Shown here piece after piece: positions 12,607-24,604 of a stretch of DNA of 64,000 nucleotides. The stretch spans positions 322,588 to 386,587 of the forward strand of contig VXCM01000466.1 of NCBI GenBank assembly GCA_014773175.1. Direction: 5' to 3'. Position 1 is the stretch's first letter. Every line of letters starts with the position of its first letter. The notes below the pieces were generated by a model. It had not been told where the DNA came from. It saw only the letters and a program-made list of their open reading frames with translations, and ran no database searches. A program made the position numbers and the translations under genes. Origin of the DNA: Lucifuga dentata (Eukaryota; Chordata; Actinopteri; Ophidiiformes; Bythitidae).

Positions 12607-13039
12607 ACTAGCTTCCACTTTGTCATTGGTTTCAGTTCATTCTAGTACGCTATTAAAATCAACTTGTAGAGACTTGAAACGTGCTTTCGATAAATAATCC
12701 ATTACTGCGAACATGATGTCTATAATTTTGTTTTTTCTAAGTAAAATAACTTTTTGGTGTTTCAACACAGAGCTATGTTGTCTAGGGAATTTAGAAGTCT
12801 CAGGAGAAATTTAAACAACCCGTGCCTTCTACAATCGTGCATAAGAGTTAGCAGGTGAAACAATGAATTTTAAGGCGGTCATCTTAACATTTGATTTTGA
12901 AAGATTATGGGATTTGAAAAATAACAGGAAAACTAAAATACGGTTTTATGCTTCGGAAACTGGTTGTCAGTAACATAATCTGTTTGGGGATTGTATGTAT
13001 TGGGCTCAAACATGCACGATTGCCTATATGATCCTTTAA
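12607..13039. mobile_element. Family A MITE, copy 5, left-truncated
   Basis: Begins inside the element at the CATTGGTTTCAGTTCATTC block and runs to the right terminus GATTGCCTATATGATCCTTTAA. The left inverted repeat is missing. Confidence 0.75.
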
Positions 13040-13401
13040 GTAATGTGGAGAAGACATCCTCCTCTCTCACCCATCTCATCACTCATAGGATAACACAATT
13101 TGTCTCCATTTGCCCCCAAATCATGTACTCTTTGATACCAAAGATGTAAATTTGACATAATAATGAGGCATTGTGGACAGATCGCTGTTCACCCGCTGCC
13201 ACTCATTCCTGAGGCTCACACCAGCAGCATTCACTGTGGTAGGTGCTGTTGTGTTTAAAGGCACCGAGGAACAATCTGGCGCTGCTTCCCCAGCCACACA
13301 CAGCTGTCATCATCTCCATTCACAACGCCTAGATGGGCAGGAAAACACTAATCATGTCATCACTGTTCTGCATACAAGCAAGAGCTCTATTTAGCGAGAT
13401 A

Positions 13402-13421
13402 GCAGCGTGTAATTACGCTGC
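13402..13421. promoter_or_regulatory. Imperfect palindrome around a TAATTA homeodomain core
   Basis: GCAGCGTGTAATTACGCTGC has arms GCAGCGT/ACGCTGC around TAATTA (13410-13415), a common homeodomain binding core. The surrounding 13380-13530 is richer in G+C than its neighbours. It could be a conserved regulatory element or chance; only cross-species alignment can tell. Confidence 0.25.
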
Positions 13422-13539
13422 CCTGCGGGGCTGCCAATGCCAAGAAAAGCAGCAGAGGAGCTAAATAACTTCTTTTACAAAGCTCCCCTGCACCGAGCTG
13501 CTGGCATGCCCTAAATGACAGACATTAATGGTGCTCAAC

Positions 13540-14091
13540 AAAGGATCACACCACCAGCGATTTTGTATGTCTGAGCCCAATAAATATGCCCACATGTAAG
13601 AAATGATACTGACAGCTATTTTCCAAAACAGAAAACTGTATTTTAGTTTCCCTGTTATATTGCCAAATCCCCTAATCTTTCAAAATCAAATGTTCAGATG
13701 GTAAAACACTTTAAAATTCAGTGTTTCACCTGCTAAAATGTACGTCTGAATGTAGACAGCATGGTCGTCTTCTCCTGGGACTATATTCCCTGGCAGACAT
13801 TATCTTCTATGCAGCTCTGCTTGGACAGTTAAATAAAATTACTTCAACAAAAACATCGTGTTTGCTTTGAAGGATTATTTATCGCAAGCACGTTTCAAGT
13901 CTTTATAATTTGATTTTTATTGTATACTAGAATGAACTGAATCCAATGGCAAGTCTGGGAGGGAGGGAAAAACATTCTAAAATTTACCGCTCCAGTAGTA
14001 TATTTTTGGAAATGGCTGTTAGTAATGAAATGTGTATGCGAGTTATATATGTTGGGCTCAAACATGCAGAATCGCTGGTATTGTCCTTTAA
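13540..14091. mobile_element. Family A MITE, copy 6
   Basis: Left end AAAGGATCACACCACCAGCG leads into GTATGTCTGAGCCCAATAAA; right end is GGCTCAAACATGCAGAATCG followed by CTGGTATTGTCCTTTAA. The interior contains the family block read in the opposite sense (CTCCTGGGACTATATTCCC). Confidence 0.8.
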
Positions 14092-14472
14092 TGATGGACT
14101 TCCGCACACAGCATAAAAACACATATGGAACTGCTGTGCTACATTTAAATCAGCTTTTCTACCTGCATTATGCACAATTATACTCATGTACGATCACAAA
14201 CAGTCACAGACGCACACTCACAAACACACTGACCTGCAGCTGGTGCTCTAACGCTCGTGTCTGAGCTCAAAAAAATGTTTTTCATTTGTCTCACTCTTTC
14301 ATCTGTTTGACTTGGATGTTTTGCATTTGTTCTACCTTTGTTTAGTCTCTCCTCCTCCTAATTAGTTTCTCAGAACAATTTAAAGATCCACTCCAGACAC
14401 ATTATAAGACAAAAATACTCTGTCTTGACTTTGGTCCAAGAAGGTTTCTCCACAAAATCATTCAATTAACTG

Positions 14473-14475
<3 letters not shown>

Positions 14476-14507
<32 letters not shown>
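14476..14507. repeat. Poly-A run
   Basis: About 32 consecutive A residues; no retroposon body was recognised immediately upstream. Confidence 0.9.
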
Positions 14508-14511
<4 letters not shown>

Positions 14512-14870
14512 ATAAGTACATCTTCTCTTTCTCCGTCATTGAGAATTCCAGACTCTATGAATATGCAAACAAGTTCCAAACCGAGCAGCGCAGCTGGTGT
14601 GTTTACACTCTGGTTACACGCTGTTCTGAACATGATATCTCACTAACACAGCCACATAAACCACGTTTATCTTTTAAAAGAAGACATGAAGTGGATTGTA
14701 ATCGTGCTTCCTGTCGACACATTCAGAATCAGAACCGTAATTGGATGCCATTCATTGTAATGTCACAAGTCGTGCTCCTACATGCACACCAACTCAGATT
14801 TCACAGGACAGGGAAGTCTTCGCCTTTCGTCTGAACGGTGCAACAGAAGAAAAACACATTTTTTGAGTAG

Positions 14871-15933
14871 TTTTAAAGGACCGTACCGGTGATTTTGCAT
14901 GTTTAAGCCCAACAAATACAACCTGCACACACGTTACATTACTGCCAACCGTTTTATAAACTATACTACTGGCGCAGTAAACTGTAAAATTGTTTTTCCC
15001 ACCTTCCATACTGCCATTGGTTTCAATTCATTCCAGTCATGAAGATGCGCTTGCAGACACTTAAAACATGCTAAGATAGGGAATCCATCACAGTGAAACA
15101 AACATCTATGAAATTTTTTTGTTGAATTTAATTTAATGGATCCAACCCAAAGCTGCACGGAAGACAATGTATGTCTCCGCCAGAGAATATAGTCCCAGGA
15201 GAAGACAGCTTTTACTGAGAATGACTGTGCCTTTTACAATCACACGTTACTGGCAATCATTTTCCAAAGCATACTACTGGAACAGTGAATCAAAAAAAAT
15301 TTTTGCCCTATCTTCCAGATCGCCACTGGTTTCAGTTCATTCTGGTATGTTATTAAAATCAACTTGTTGATATTTGAAACATTCTTGTGGTAGGTAATCC
15401 ATCATCATGAACAAGACGTATATTCAGGTTAGTTCAAAGTTTCGTAATTTAGCATTTAAGCACAATAAAAAGCGTGGAGTCTCCACCGGGGAATATAGTC
15501 CCAAAAGAAGACCTGCATTTATTGAAAAATTTTAATGACTGTGACTTCATAATTTTGCATAATTATTAGCGGGCGAAACATCAATTTTTAAGATGGGTGT
15601 ATCGCTTGAATATTTGATTTTGAAAGATTAAGAGATTTTGCAAAATATCAGGAAAGCTGAAATACGGTTTTATCCTTTTGGAATGATTGTCAGTAACCTT
15701 ATGTGTATGAAAATTGAATATATTAGGCTCAAACCTGCAAAATAGGTGGTGTTGTCTTTTACAGGTGGGTGTATCACCTGAACATTTGATTTTCAAAAAT
15801 TTGGGGACCAGGCAAAATAACACGAAACTTAAAATATGGCTTTATGTTTTGGAAAATGGTTGGCAATAATGTAACGTGTGCTAGTAGCATTTATTGAGCT
15901 CAAACAGGCAAAATTACCGGTACAGTCCTTTAA
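14871..15933. mobile_element. Composite family A MITE block, copy 7
   Basis: A proper left end (TTTTAAAGGACCGTACCGG) starts the block and a proper right end (ACCGGTACAGTCCTTTAA) closes it, but it is ~1,060 bp long. Internal family segments recur: the CATTGGTTTCA and GGTTTCAGTTCATTC blocks at about 15015 and 15330, the GGGAATATAGTCCC-like block at about 15185 and 15490, and the GTGTATC...TTGAA/GAACATTTGATTTTG block at about 15597 and 15770. At least two to three partial copies are joined or nested. Confidence 0.7.
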
Positions 15934-16339
15934 CTCTTAGCAAACATACCTCCTGCATATCAATTCCACAGCCATTTCATGCAGGGCACCATTAGAGCTG
16001 ATATCCTGCATGTATGTATCATACGTGCTGTTTGCATAACATGCCAAGGCGGGCGTTATCTGTTGTATGTATTTTGTATACATTTCACAGATCCGAGGAT
16101 AGGTTTTCTCTTATCATATACTCACCAATACAAGGAGAGATATATGCATCTTGTGTGTGCATGCATGAAGTGAAAAACACATTTGTATGTTTGACTAATG
16201 TAATATTTGGAAAGTAAATGTGTGAAGGATGCAATAACAACGAGAACATTTCTGAGAAAATACCAAAATCACAGCTAAGGATCACGGTGTTTTACATGCG
16301 TGGATTTTGCTGCATAAACATCTCTGTGTTTTGTCAGCG

Positions 16340-16408
16340 ATGGGCAGTGAACATTCATCTGAGAGCGAGGCTCAGCCAGTGAAGAAGGAGGAAGAGTTTA
16401 TTCTGCAG
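16340..16408 (+). CDS. Exon-like 23-codon segment, possible alternative first coding exon
   Basis: The segment reads MGSEHSSESEAQPVKKEEE followed by FILQ. The ATG has a good start context (G at -3 and G at +4), a good splice acceptor (TTTTGTCAG) lies two bases upstream, and a possible donor CAG|GTTTGC follows at 16409. The end is phase 0, which would join in frame to any of the phase-0 gramd1b exons at 26940, 28498, 30480 or 37149, but not to the exon at 24102, which needs two carried bases. I do not recognise the peptide. It could be a chance open segment; the donor is weak. Confidence 0.25.
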
Positions 16409-16689
16409 GTTTGCAAAAACATAGCTCTGCAGCACCACTACATCATGTGAAATTCTCTGTAAACGGAGGAGATCCAAGCGCATACCAGAGTTTTCAACAC
16501 ATATCTGCTTAATGTCCTGCCACTATAAAGTCAAGTACCTTAATCCGATAGTAACAAGAAGTATTCCAGTCAGCTTTTCAGAAGTATCCCGCCAAGCATC
16601 ACATGGAAACACCTTTCGATCATTTTTATAAATGACAATAGACCTGTTCAGAAAATGTCCACAAATTAGCGGTTGTCAGTCAGTACATG

Positions 16690-16960
16690 TATATGCACAT
16701 TAAAACTTACATTCTACTCAGATCAAAATTGTCATAAATTCTCTTTTATCCCATGTGCAATAAAGTCACTGAACTCATGCACTTTATAAACAGATTTTGA
16801 TCAGTTTTAATAGTTGTATTTTGATGTGATATGATTGTCACTGTATTGTATTTTGTTGTGTTTTACTTATTTATTGTGTCATTATTTGATATGTTGTGCT
16901 GTCGCCCTGCTACAAAACAAATTTCCCCTTGTGGGACAATAAAGGTTTGAAGTGGAAGTT
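16690..16960 (+). mobile_element. 3' tail of a fish LINE or SINE
   Basis: The stretch ending CAAATTTCCCCTTGTGGGAC and AATAAAGG resembles the 3' tails of fish non-LTR retroelements. No coding part is present; the left boundary is a guess. Confidence 0.4.
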
Positions 16961-17037
16961 GAAGTAAATCGACACAAGTGTATTCTGAGTAAATGTAAAA
17001 ACTAAATTTATCAAAGCATGTAAATGATTGTCTTATA

Positions 17038-17743
17038 CCGTTTATATCCAAGTATAAGCCAAGTTTTTATTACCAAATTTCACAAAGCAACTCGGGGGGT
17101 CGGCTTATACACAAGAAATTCAAATTTGATCCCAAAGAATGAAATTTCCAGGGGTGGAAATATTACCCATTACCATTACCCATGGAAAATAGTTTAAATC
17201 ATACCTTAGAATGAGATATTTCCTGACTAAACATCTTACCCAGCACATTTTGCGGCGGACAGTAAGCCTGTTGTGATTGGTCAAAGTCAGAAGAATGGGC
17301 CAATCAGAGACGACTTTATAAAATTGCTGTTTCATATACCGGTATGGTACCTTTATTTGATAGTTTCGTTCAACATGTTTTGTGCTTTATTAGCAAGAAT
17401 CTAATAACAAGAGGAGTCCGGAAAAGTTAATGTCAGCTAATGTCAGTTACAATAATCAGCTGCTGAAATAAATATCATGTTTACCGGTACATGGATTATA
17501 TTCAGAAAATCACAGGAATACTATGATAATACAAAACAGGTAATTTGCTAAACAAATAAATTGATGGNGAAAATCACAGGAATACTATGATAATACAAAA
17601 CAGGTAATTTGCTAAACAAATAAATTGATGGAACCATATCAAGGGGTCGGCTTATATATGAGTTTCTTTAAAAATCTAAATTTGCAGGTCAGAATCAGGG
17701 GTCAGCTTATACAAGAGATCGGCTTATAGTTGAGTATATATGG
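17038..17743. mobile_element. MITE with CCGTATATAC-type termini (family C), copy 2
   Basis: Bounded by TA (17036-17037 and 17744-17745), it starts CCGTTTATATCCAAG and ends GAGTATATATGG. It carries the same GGGTCGGCTTATAC segments as copy 1. Its length is inflated by an exact 63-bp duplication around an N (17505-17567 and 17569-17631), which looks like an assembly artefact. Confidence 0.7.
17505..17631. repeat. 63-bp exact direct duplication around a single N
   Basis: 17505-17567 equals 17569-17631 with one N at 17568. Same artefact type as at 5846. Confidence 0.85.
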
Positions 17744-18637
17744 TAATCAGCTTAAGCAATCTGAACGTGCATTTCCTCACCTGGTGCATTATCTATCGTC
17801 AGCAAAATAACAAAATCATCATTTCCATCCATGTGCATTTTTACCTTTTGCCTAATGTTTGCCACAGCATAGACAAAAATCGATGCATATGAACATACTG
17901 AGTGCCATCTGAAACAGAAAAGCTCCAGATACATGCAGCTAAAGGCACCAGCAATGGTTGTTTTTATTGCATCCTGCAAACTATTTCACCAGGGAGAGCG
18001 TCTGTGCTATTCCTCACCTCGGGTCCAGCTTTGTATGATGTTGTGAAGATTAGAAGCTTATCCAATTAACCTTTGCTGAGAGCAGCTCAGCCAGTCAGGC
18101 ACATCGAAAGGGCACAACCACACCGAAACGCTGGCGGGCCCTCTCACACAGTATGCAAACGAACGTGCCATGCTGTAAAAAATATTGACATGTTATTATT
18201 CTTAGTAATCAAATGAAACTTTGAATTATGAATTTTGAATTATTGATGCACACTTTTTCAGTACTAGGCCAAAATATAGCTGCTCCATTTTATCATAAGA
18301 AGTTATTAGAGATTATGGCCACAAAGTCCTGCAATTTGCATTTTTGACATGTATTATTATGTTTCCACACCCTAGACCCAGATGATGAAAAATGGATGGA
18401 TTGTCAACTTTTCTGTAACGATACAATCTGTGATTTAAATGGAAACACAAGAGTTGCCCCACCACACAGACTAACAGCAGAAAACAAGAAAATCAAATTT
18501 AATGTCTTTACATCTTTACATCAGGCCTGTATTTTACGTTATGAGCAGTTGAGTTGTTCTGTATGTGAAATTAGCTCCAATTTACAAAAAAATGAAAGAA
18601 TTGGGCTTTAAATTTTGCTTCATGGATTACTTTATTA

Positions 18638-18770
18638 CTACTTGCATTTTTTTTTTTCTGTAGTAGTCATTTTGCAGGGAAAATAGTTCAATGTGGCCTT
18701 AATNCTACTTGCATTTTTTTTTTTCTGTAGTAGTCATTTTGCAGGGAAAATAGTTCAATGTGGCCTTAAT
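18638..18770. repeat. 66-bp exact direct duplication around a single N
   Basis: 18638-18703 equals 18705-18770 with one N at 18704. Assembly-type duplication. Confidence 0.85.
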
Positions 18771-19068
18771 TCACTTTTTTAAATAGTACATGGGTAAATT
18801 AACTGAAAAGCCACACTGAGCTATCGTCAATAGAGAAATATGTAATAGAATTTAAGGTTTTAGGAGATTAAAATGAATAACATATATTTGTACGAAGAAT
18901 TATAGGAATCCGGCTTTACTAATCTTTAAATATGTAACAGCTGAGCCTGAATGAGCCATGATGCATCATGTGCCTAGTCGCTGCCATGTATTTCCCGCTC
19001 AAAGAGAGGCTCTCAGCAGCAAAGCTAATGGAGTATATTTATATTTAGTCTCACACTCGCAATATTAA

Positions 19069-19070
<2 letters not shown>

Positions 19071-19104
<34 letters not shown>
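19071..19104. repeat. (CT)n microsatellite
   Basis: About 34 bp of CT dinucleotides. Confidence 0.9.
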
Positions 19105-19111
<7 letters not shown>

Positions 19112-22049
19112 GCGCTTCACTGTTGCTATAGCAATATTCATTCTAAGCTGAACTTTGTTTGAGCTTCATAGTTGTGTGGGAGGGGCTCTCTGACATGGCT
19201 TTAATTGTTAACTTGTTTGCCATTACTGTCTACATCTATATTTCACTGAGGGTATAAACTGTAACCTGCAGTATTTAAACCTAATCAATGCAAGTTTATA
19301 GCTCATGTGAGTGAAATTAAACACAGTTTCTCCATCATTGACTCAAGCAATTTAATCTGCTACATTTGATTCCAGTCAGCAGGCTCTCAGATTTTATTTT
19401 AGAATGAGTGTATAGTGTATTGTGTTTTATTATCTCCCACAGCATTGCACATCATGCCTATATTGTGTGTTTCTGGACAAGGATTGCATATACTGTATGT
19501 GTTGCAACAGCTGTCTCTATTATAGTACGGTTGAAGAGCCCATTGTGCTTGTTTATACAGTTTTTCCATTTATTCCCTTGCGCAACATGATGGCAGGTAT
19601 GTACTCCCGCTTTATGTTAAATTCTGTGTTTGTTTCATGACGTTACGAACACAGTAGATACTTTTACTGGTTCCTCTGCAGGTCACTGTCAGTTGTGCGT
19701 TTTCGCTCTATTAATACGACCCTGCAGGTTCAGAGACCAAACTGCTGTGTGAATGAGCGATCAGTCATTCATATGCTGATGGTGGATCCATGCTCCTTTT
19801 GTTTACTGTCATGTATCTGGAGAGGCGGGATGATCCGTGAATTTCTCCTTTGCTAAAAACAACAGTAGTGGCAGTTGCCATGGCGATCCTGTCACTTTCT
19901 AGATGCAGGGAAAAGTAGGAACATGATCTGCTCTATTATTGCTTTGGGGTTATATACTCTGGCTTTCTTTAATTTTTTTTTTTTTTTTTTNGGGGGGTCA
20001 CCCAAACAAGGTTTAAATCATGTAATAAGTGGCTTTTCAGACAATCTTTTAAGAAATTAAATTATCACTGTACAGTATATAGCAATTTATTATTTAAAGC
20101 TCTAATCCTATTATTTAGGTTAATCCCATTGCATGTTTAAGAAAGTGAGCCATTAAGAATAAGGCCTTGTTCTTAATTAACTTGCATATTATGAATACAT
20201 AGCATTTAAAACTACAAGAATAGAGGTTTTAGCTATTTATTTGGTTAATGACTGCCGTGAATGAGCCAGTTTGTAACTTTACACTAAACCTCACCCCTAC
20301 TAACCCATTTAGCTCTACACCTTTTCACCCTGAATACTGTGTGAGCACATGTGAGCGTTTGCGTGTGTGTGTGTGTGTGTCGGATCATATGATGAAAGCT
20401 GGCTGAGAGTATCAGAACGTGACATGGAAAATAATTTGGCTCAGAGAGCACCACTGGCACACTGCATGAAAATTGCCCTACGTAGAGCAGTCATGTTGTG
20501 TAAGGGAGATGATTGGATAATGTGCATGTCTTCTTTTTTTTATGTTTGTGTGGTGTATGTGCATGCATTTGCAAGAAGACATTGTTACATTAGCTAGGAT
20601 TAAAATACTGGAGAGCTGAGGACACAAACTGCGGGCCAAATCTCTCCGTCTGTGATGTCATTATGGTGAGGTCATTGTAGAAACATAGTAAGTGGCTGCA
20701 GAGGATTAAGACACTTTCGAGCCTAAAGTTCAGAACAAATTCAGGCTCTTCTTTACCCAGAACTATTTGGAGCAGGAAGTATGGTGTCTTCAGCGAGTTC
20801 CTTGCTCACATTCCAACCATGCTTAGAGAACTGAGGAGTCTCATTTCATTTTTATTTTTCATTCCCTGAGTTCTGACAAACATAGGAAGATCTTTTGAAA
20901 TATTTGAAATGGAGGACTCAAAGTTTGTGTGATGAGTTCAGACATGCTTAAACTGAGAAATGGGAGGGAGCAAGTGGAGAGTTTCCACACTTGCACTTGA
21001 GATTCAGTGGTCCCAAGTTCAAAGTTTTATTGTTCTCTAAATAAAACCTTTCTTAATATATACATACATCCAAATATATTTACCGTACTGTGGGAAATAC
21101 TCTTCTGGGAAATATTAATAGCTTTGTCAGATTGCACCTGTCTTGGTGTAAGAAGTGCAGAAGGTTAAAGATTTATCAGCTTAAAGCTTAACCACCCCTC
21201 TTTTGTTCTACAAGTATTAATACCACTAATACAAATGAGAAAACAAATAACGCCATTAATGATTAAACTTTAGTTACTTGCCACTTAAGAGGTCAGAATA
21301 AGATACCGTAACAGCAGATAGAGATTGAAAGCCCTGAGTCAGTGGCCCAGGGTGGAGAGTTTCTTGGCCTGAAATATGCAGCTCAGATGGAATCAGGGTT
21401 GGATTAGAAGGAATAAATACGTTATGTACCTTGATTCACTCATTATCATTGCAGATAGAAGAGAACAGCCACAAAAACTGTGCCCAAGAATTAACTGATG
21501 ACTTTGGATGAGACATGCAGACTCATCACAAGCAAATACAGCATGTTTAATAAACCGCCCACAGTAGATGATGTTAAATTAGCTTGGGAGGAAATAACAC
21601 ATTTTATTAAAGTGCTGCTCTGATCTAATAAGAACCGTGGCCCAGTGAGAGTTCAGTAAGATTGACTCAACAGAAGCAGAGGACATCCATCAGCCTGACA
21701 ATCCTGATTCTGTGCTTCATGGTGCATTCTGACCATTCTGGAGTACACTGAGACAGCCTAAAATACAAAGATATTTTTCTGTTTCAACATTACAATATTT
21801 GAATGGAAATGTCCCTATGCATTGCTTGGTAATGCCACACAAACCAACCTAAACAACAAATTTGTGCTGTACAGCTTAAAACTGAATCCTACAGCACCTC
21901 CTGTCCCACATAGGTTTTGTCACATTCATCATCACTAAAAACAGGTATATGTTTCAGTTAAATCTGCAGATAAAGCCACTTTATGCACATAAGTGCTCCA
22001 GTGTTGTGATGATCATCTTTTTTTAAAGCTCTTTTTTTCAGTTTTCACC

Positions 22050-22228
22050 AAACAATAAAATAAACCTGGATATTTCAAAAGGAACCAATCAGTTTAAACT
22101 AATTTGATCCATAATTTTTCAACAAAGTTGTTGTTTTTCCCTCCTTTGAGAAGATCTTTTGACTGTAGTTTACACTAAAAAAAAAAAAAAAATTCTGAGT
22201 GATTCCAAACTTTTGTACACTAGTGTAT
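22050..22228. mobile_element. Possible Tc1/mariner-like terminal fragment
   Basis: The sequence ends GATTCCAAACTTTTGTACAC followed by TAGTGTA, similar in style to the termini of fish Tc1-like elements (a TTTGGAATCA block when read inward). No matching left end was identified, so boundaries are uncertain. Confidence 0.3.
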
Positions 22229-22254
22229 GAACACAGTCAAAGTGCAGGATTAAT

Positions 22255-22846
22255 GTTTTCAAAGGAGCATACTCGTGATTTTGCATGTTTGAGCCCAATA
22301 TATCCAACCCGCATACACAGCCATTTTCCAAAACGTACTACTGGAGAGATAAATTTTAGACTTAGCAATAAATCTTTTCAGACTGCCATTGGTTTCAGTT
22401 CACAGTACGCTAATAAAATCAACTTGAAGAGACGTGAAACATGCTAGAGATATGTAATCCATCACAGCGAAACAAATGTTGATTTTTTTTTTTTTTTTTT
22501 TTGGTGAAGTTATTTAATTTGTGACCCAACACAGAGCTACATGGAAGAAAATGTATATCTCCACCAGGGCATATAGTCCCAGGAGAAGACTGCTTTTATA
22601 GAGATTAAAACAAACGTGTCTTTGACAATCTTGCATAAGTGTTACCAGGTGAAACACTGAATTTTAAACTGGGTGTATCACCTGAACATTTGATTTTGAA
22701 AGATTAGGGGATTTGGTAAAATATCACGTAAACTAAAATACTGTTTCGTGCTTTGAGAAATGGTTGTCATCAATGTAGCATTATACAGGTTGTATACTAT
22801 TGTATATTAGGCTCAAACATGCAAAATCACTGGTATCCTCCTTTAA
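22255..22846. mobile_element. Family A MITE, copy 8
   Basis: Left end CAAAGGAGCATACTCGTG and TTTTGCATGTTTGAGCCCAA; right end AAATCACTGGTATCCTCCTT followed by TAA. About 590 bp, full-length architecture. Confidence 0.8.
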
Positions 22847-23415
22847 TAAATACACTAAATCAATTAAATACACTATCATCTGTATATGCATATAACTCTG
22901 ATGCCTCCTGGCTCAGACAGATTATCATGATGCAGGCTGAATATCGTAAGAAGAAGACAGTTAAGACAAAAGGTAATTTGAAGCATTACAAATCCAAAGA
23001 GTGATTTTTCCCTGAAATTAATTTTTAACTAACAAAAATATTATCCGCTGGACAGGGGAACATTTGGAAATCACATAAATTAAAGTGAGTAGAACCATAA
23101 TCTAGCAGACCTGTATTATCTTTCTCCCACATTAAGCAGAATTGAAGACTCAGCGTGTGTCAAATCAGCCAGTTACAGGCAGAGCACATGGAAGCTGTCA
23201 ACACTGCACTGTGATTTCATTCTCTAAGTTGCACAAAGTTGTGGATGTAACAGGAGAGCAGTAATTCATGGTCATCAACAACCATCATTGGCTGCCTGTG
23301 ATGTAATGCCTTGCATGACACCACGTCAAGTAACCAGGCCTGGTGGGCGCACCGCCACACGGATCACTTACATAGCCTTTTGTTAGAGCCAGTCATTGTG
23401 AGGAGAACGCTCACT

Positions 23416-23418
<3 letters not shown>

Positions 23419-23459
<41 letters not shown>
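23419..23459. repeat. (GT)n microsatellite
   Basis: About 40 bp of GT dinucleotides, ~640 bp upstream of the first confirmed gramd1b exon. Confidence 0.9.
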
Positions 23460-23460
<1 letters not shown>

Positions 23461-24101
23461 ATCACAGAGATACCTGATAGGAGTTTTGAGTGCCGTGGCA
23501 GAACAGGGACTACCTGTTTTAAGACAACAATCCCTCCACTTAGCTACAGAGCTGCTGAAGTCATCGTGTACCATATGATGCCTGCTGGACAGTTAATTAA
23601 ACTACTGTTAACAAATCATATGTTGTTTATAGCAGTAATATGTTTAATAATGACAAGATTATTTCTTCCACAGTGGTCTCCATGGCTTTGTGACAGACAG
23701 GGAGAAACAGCCTGAATCATTCTATGGATACATTTTTATTCTGACAATTATGATGTGAAAAACAAACATTGATTTTTTTTATTTTTTATTTTTTTCCTTT
23801 TAAAGTGAAATTTAATCTGGTTTGCTCTGAAATGCTGTTAGGGAGAAAATCCTCTGATCATACACAACGTGTTAAAGTACATTTGTTTCTTTAAATTTTT
23901 ATCTTTATCTTTAAATAAAGTTTCTTTAAATGTTGCTGGTTGCTTGTATTAGCTGCTATAAGGCAGGTTAGCGCACAGTATTTCGAGTCTGTTAAGCTGT
24001 AAATCTGAGGAACTAGAGTATGCTGGTCCACAGCATTAAAGACTAGACTATATTTGTGTCCGTTTCTCTCATCCTCCTTTCTCTCTCTCCTCTCCTTGTA
24101 G

Positions 24102-24312
24102 CACTGCCAGTAACTCAAACAGGAGCACGCCTGCTTGCTCGCCAGTCCTGCGTAAACGCTCGCGCTCTCCTACACCACAGAGCCAGGAGGGCGAGAACAT
24201 GGTGGAGAAGGGTTCAGACCATTCCTCGGACAAGTCCCCCTCCACGCCGGAGCAGGTTGTCCAGAGGACCTACTCCGTGCAGTCAGCACGAAGTGGGGGG
24301 AAGAACTCCAAG
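24102..24312 (+). CDS. gramd1b: gramd1b exon: Ser-rich N-terminal segment
   Basis: The 211-nt exon follows acceptor CTCTCCTTGTAG and ends at donor AAG|GTGAGG. It enters in phase 2 (its first C completes a codon) and leaves in phase 0. It encodes TASNSNRSTPACSPVLRKRS, then RSPTPQ, MVEKGSDHSSDKSPSTPEQ and ends SARSGGKNSK. This matches the N-terminal region of GRAMD1B nearly residue for residue. The upstream exon, which should supply the start (MKGFKLSC-like in human), was not found. The Ser/Pro-rich, basic character suggests a phosphorylated disordered tail. Confidence 0.93.
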
Positions 24313-24528
24313 GTGAGGGATGAAAAAGCTTCTTTTCCCCTCCTTGACACACATTCTTAGACCTCACTGTGCCAGCTTGATAGGTAGAGATGAAGGTTTG
24401 ACTCAAAACTGGACAGAAAAGCATGACCCTCATGCACTGAAACCAGTCTTTTACTCTGACAAAGTGTCAGTCCTGAAAAAAAAAAAAAAAATNAAAAAAA
24501 AAAAAAAACAGTTCCCAGAAAATTATCA

Positions 24529-24604
24529 CTGTGAAATTATCACTTTGTGTCACACAACAATTGTTGTTGACTTCACTGTGTGACACAAAGTGATAATTTC
24601 ACAG
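24529..24604. repeat. Perfect 27-bp inverted repeat, 22-nt loop
   Basis: Left arm 24529-24555 and right arm 24578-24604 are exact reverse complements (arms begin CTGTGAAATTATCAC). The loop contains its own CAACAATTGTTG palindrome. It lies in the gramd1b intron just after a poly-A run with a gap. It could be the relic of a small fold-back element or a hairpin in the pre-mRNA. Confidence 0.9.

Larger units (their letters stand above)
17746..22049. other. No gene recognised; CT repeat and AT-rich sequence
   Basis: No exon with supportable splice sites and protein similarity was found. The stretch includes a (CT)n tract at 19071-19104, a poly-T/G gap at 19991, a (GT)n tract near 20362-20380 and a 14-bp perfect palindrome CATGATGCATCATG at 18957-18970. 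Probably upstream or intronic to gramd1b. Confidence 0.5.

Noticed and set aside
24529..24604. MicroRNA gene call for the 27-bp hairpin
   Set aside because: Perfect arms, no recognisable mature sequence and an adjacent poly-A run favour a fold-back repeat; kept as a repeat and a finding only.
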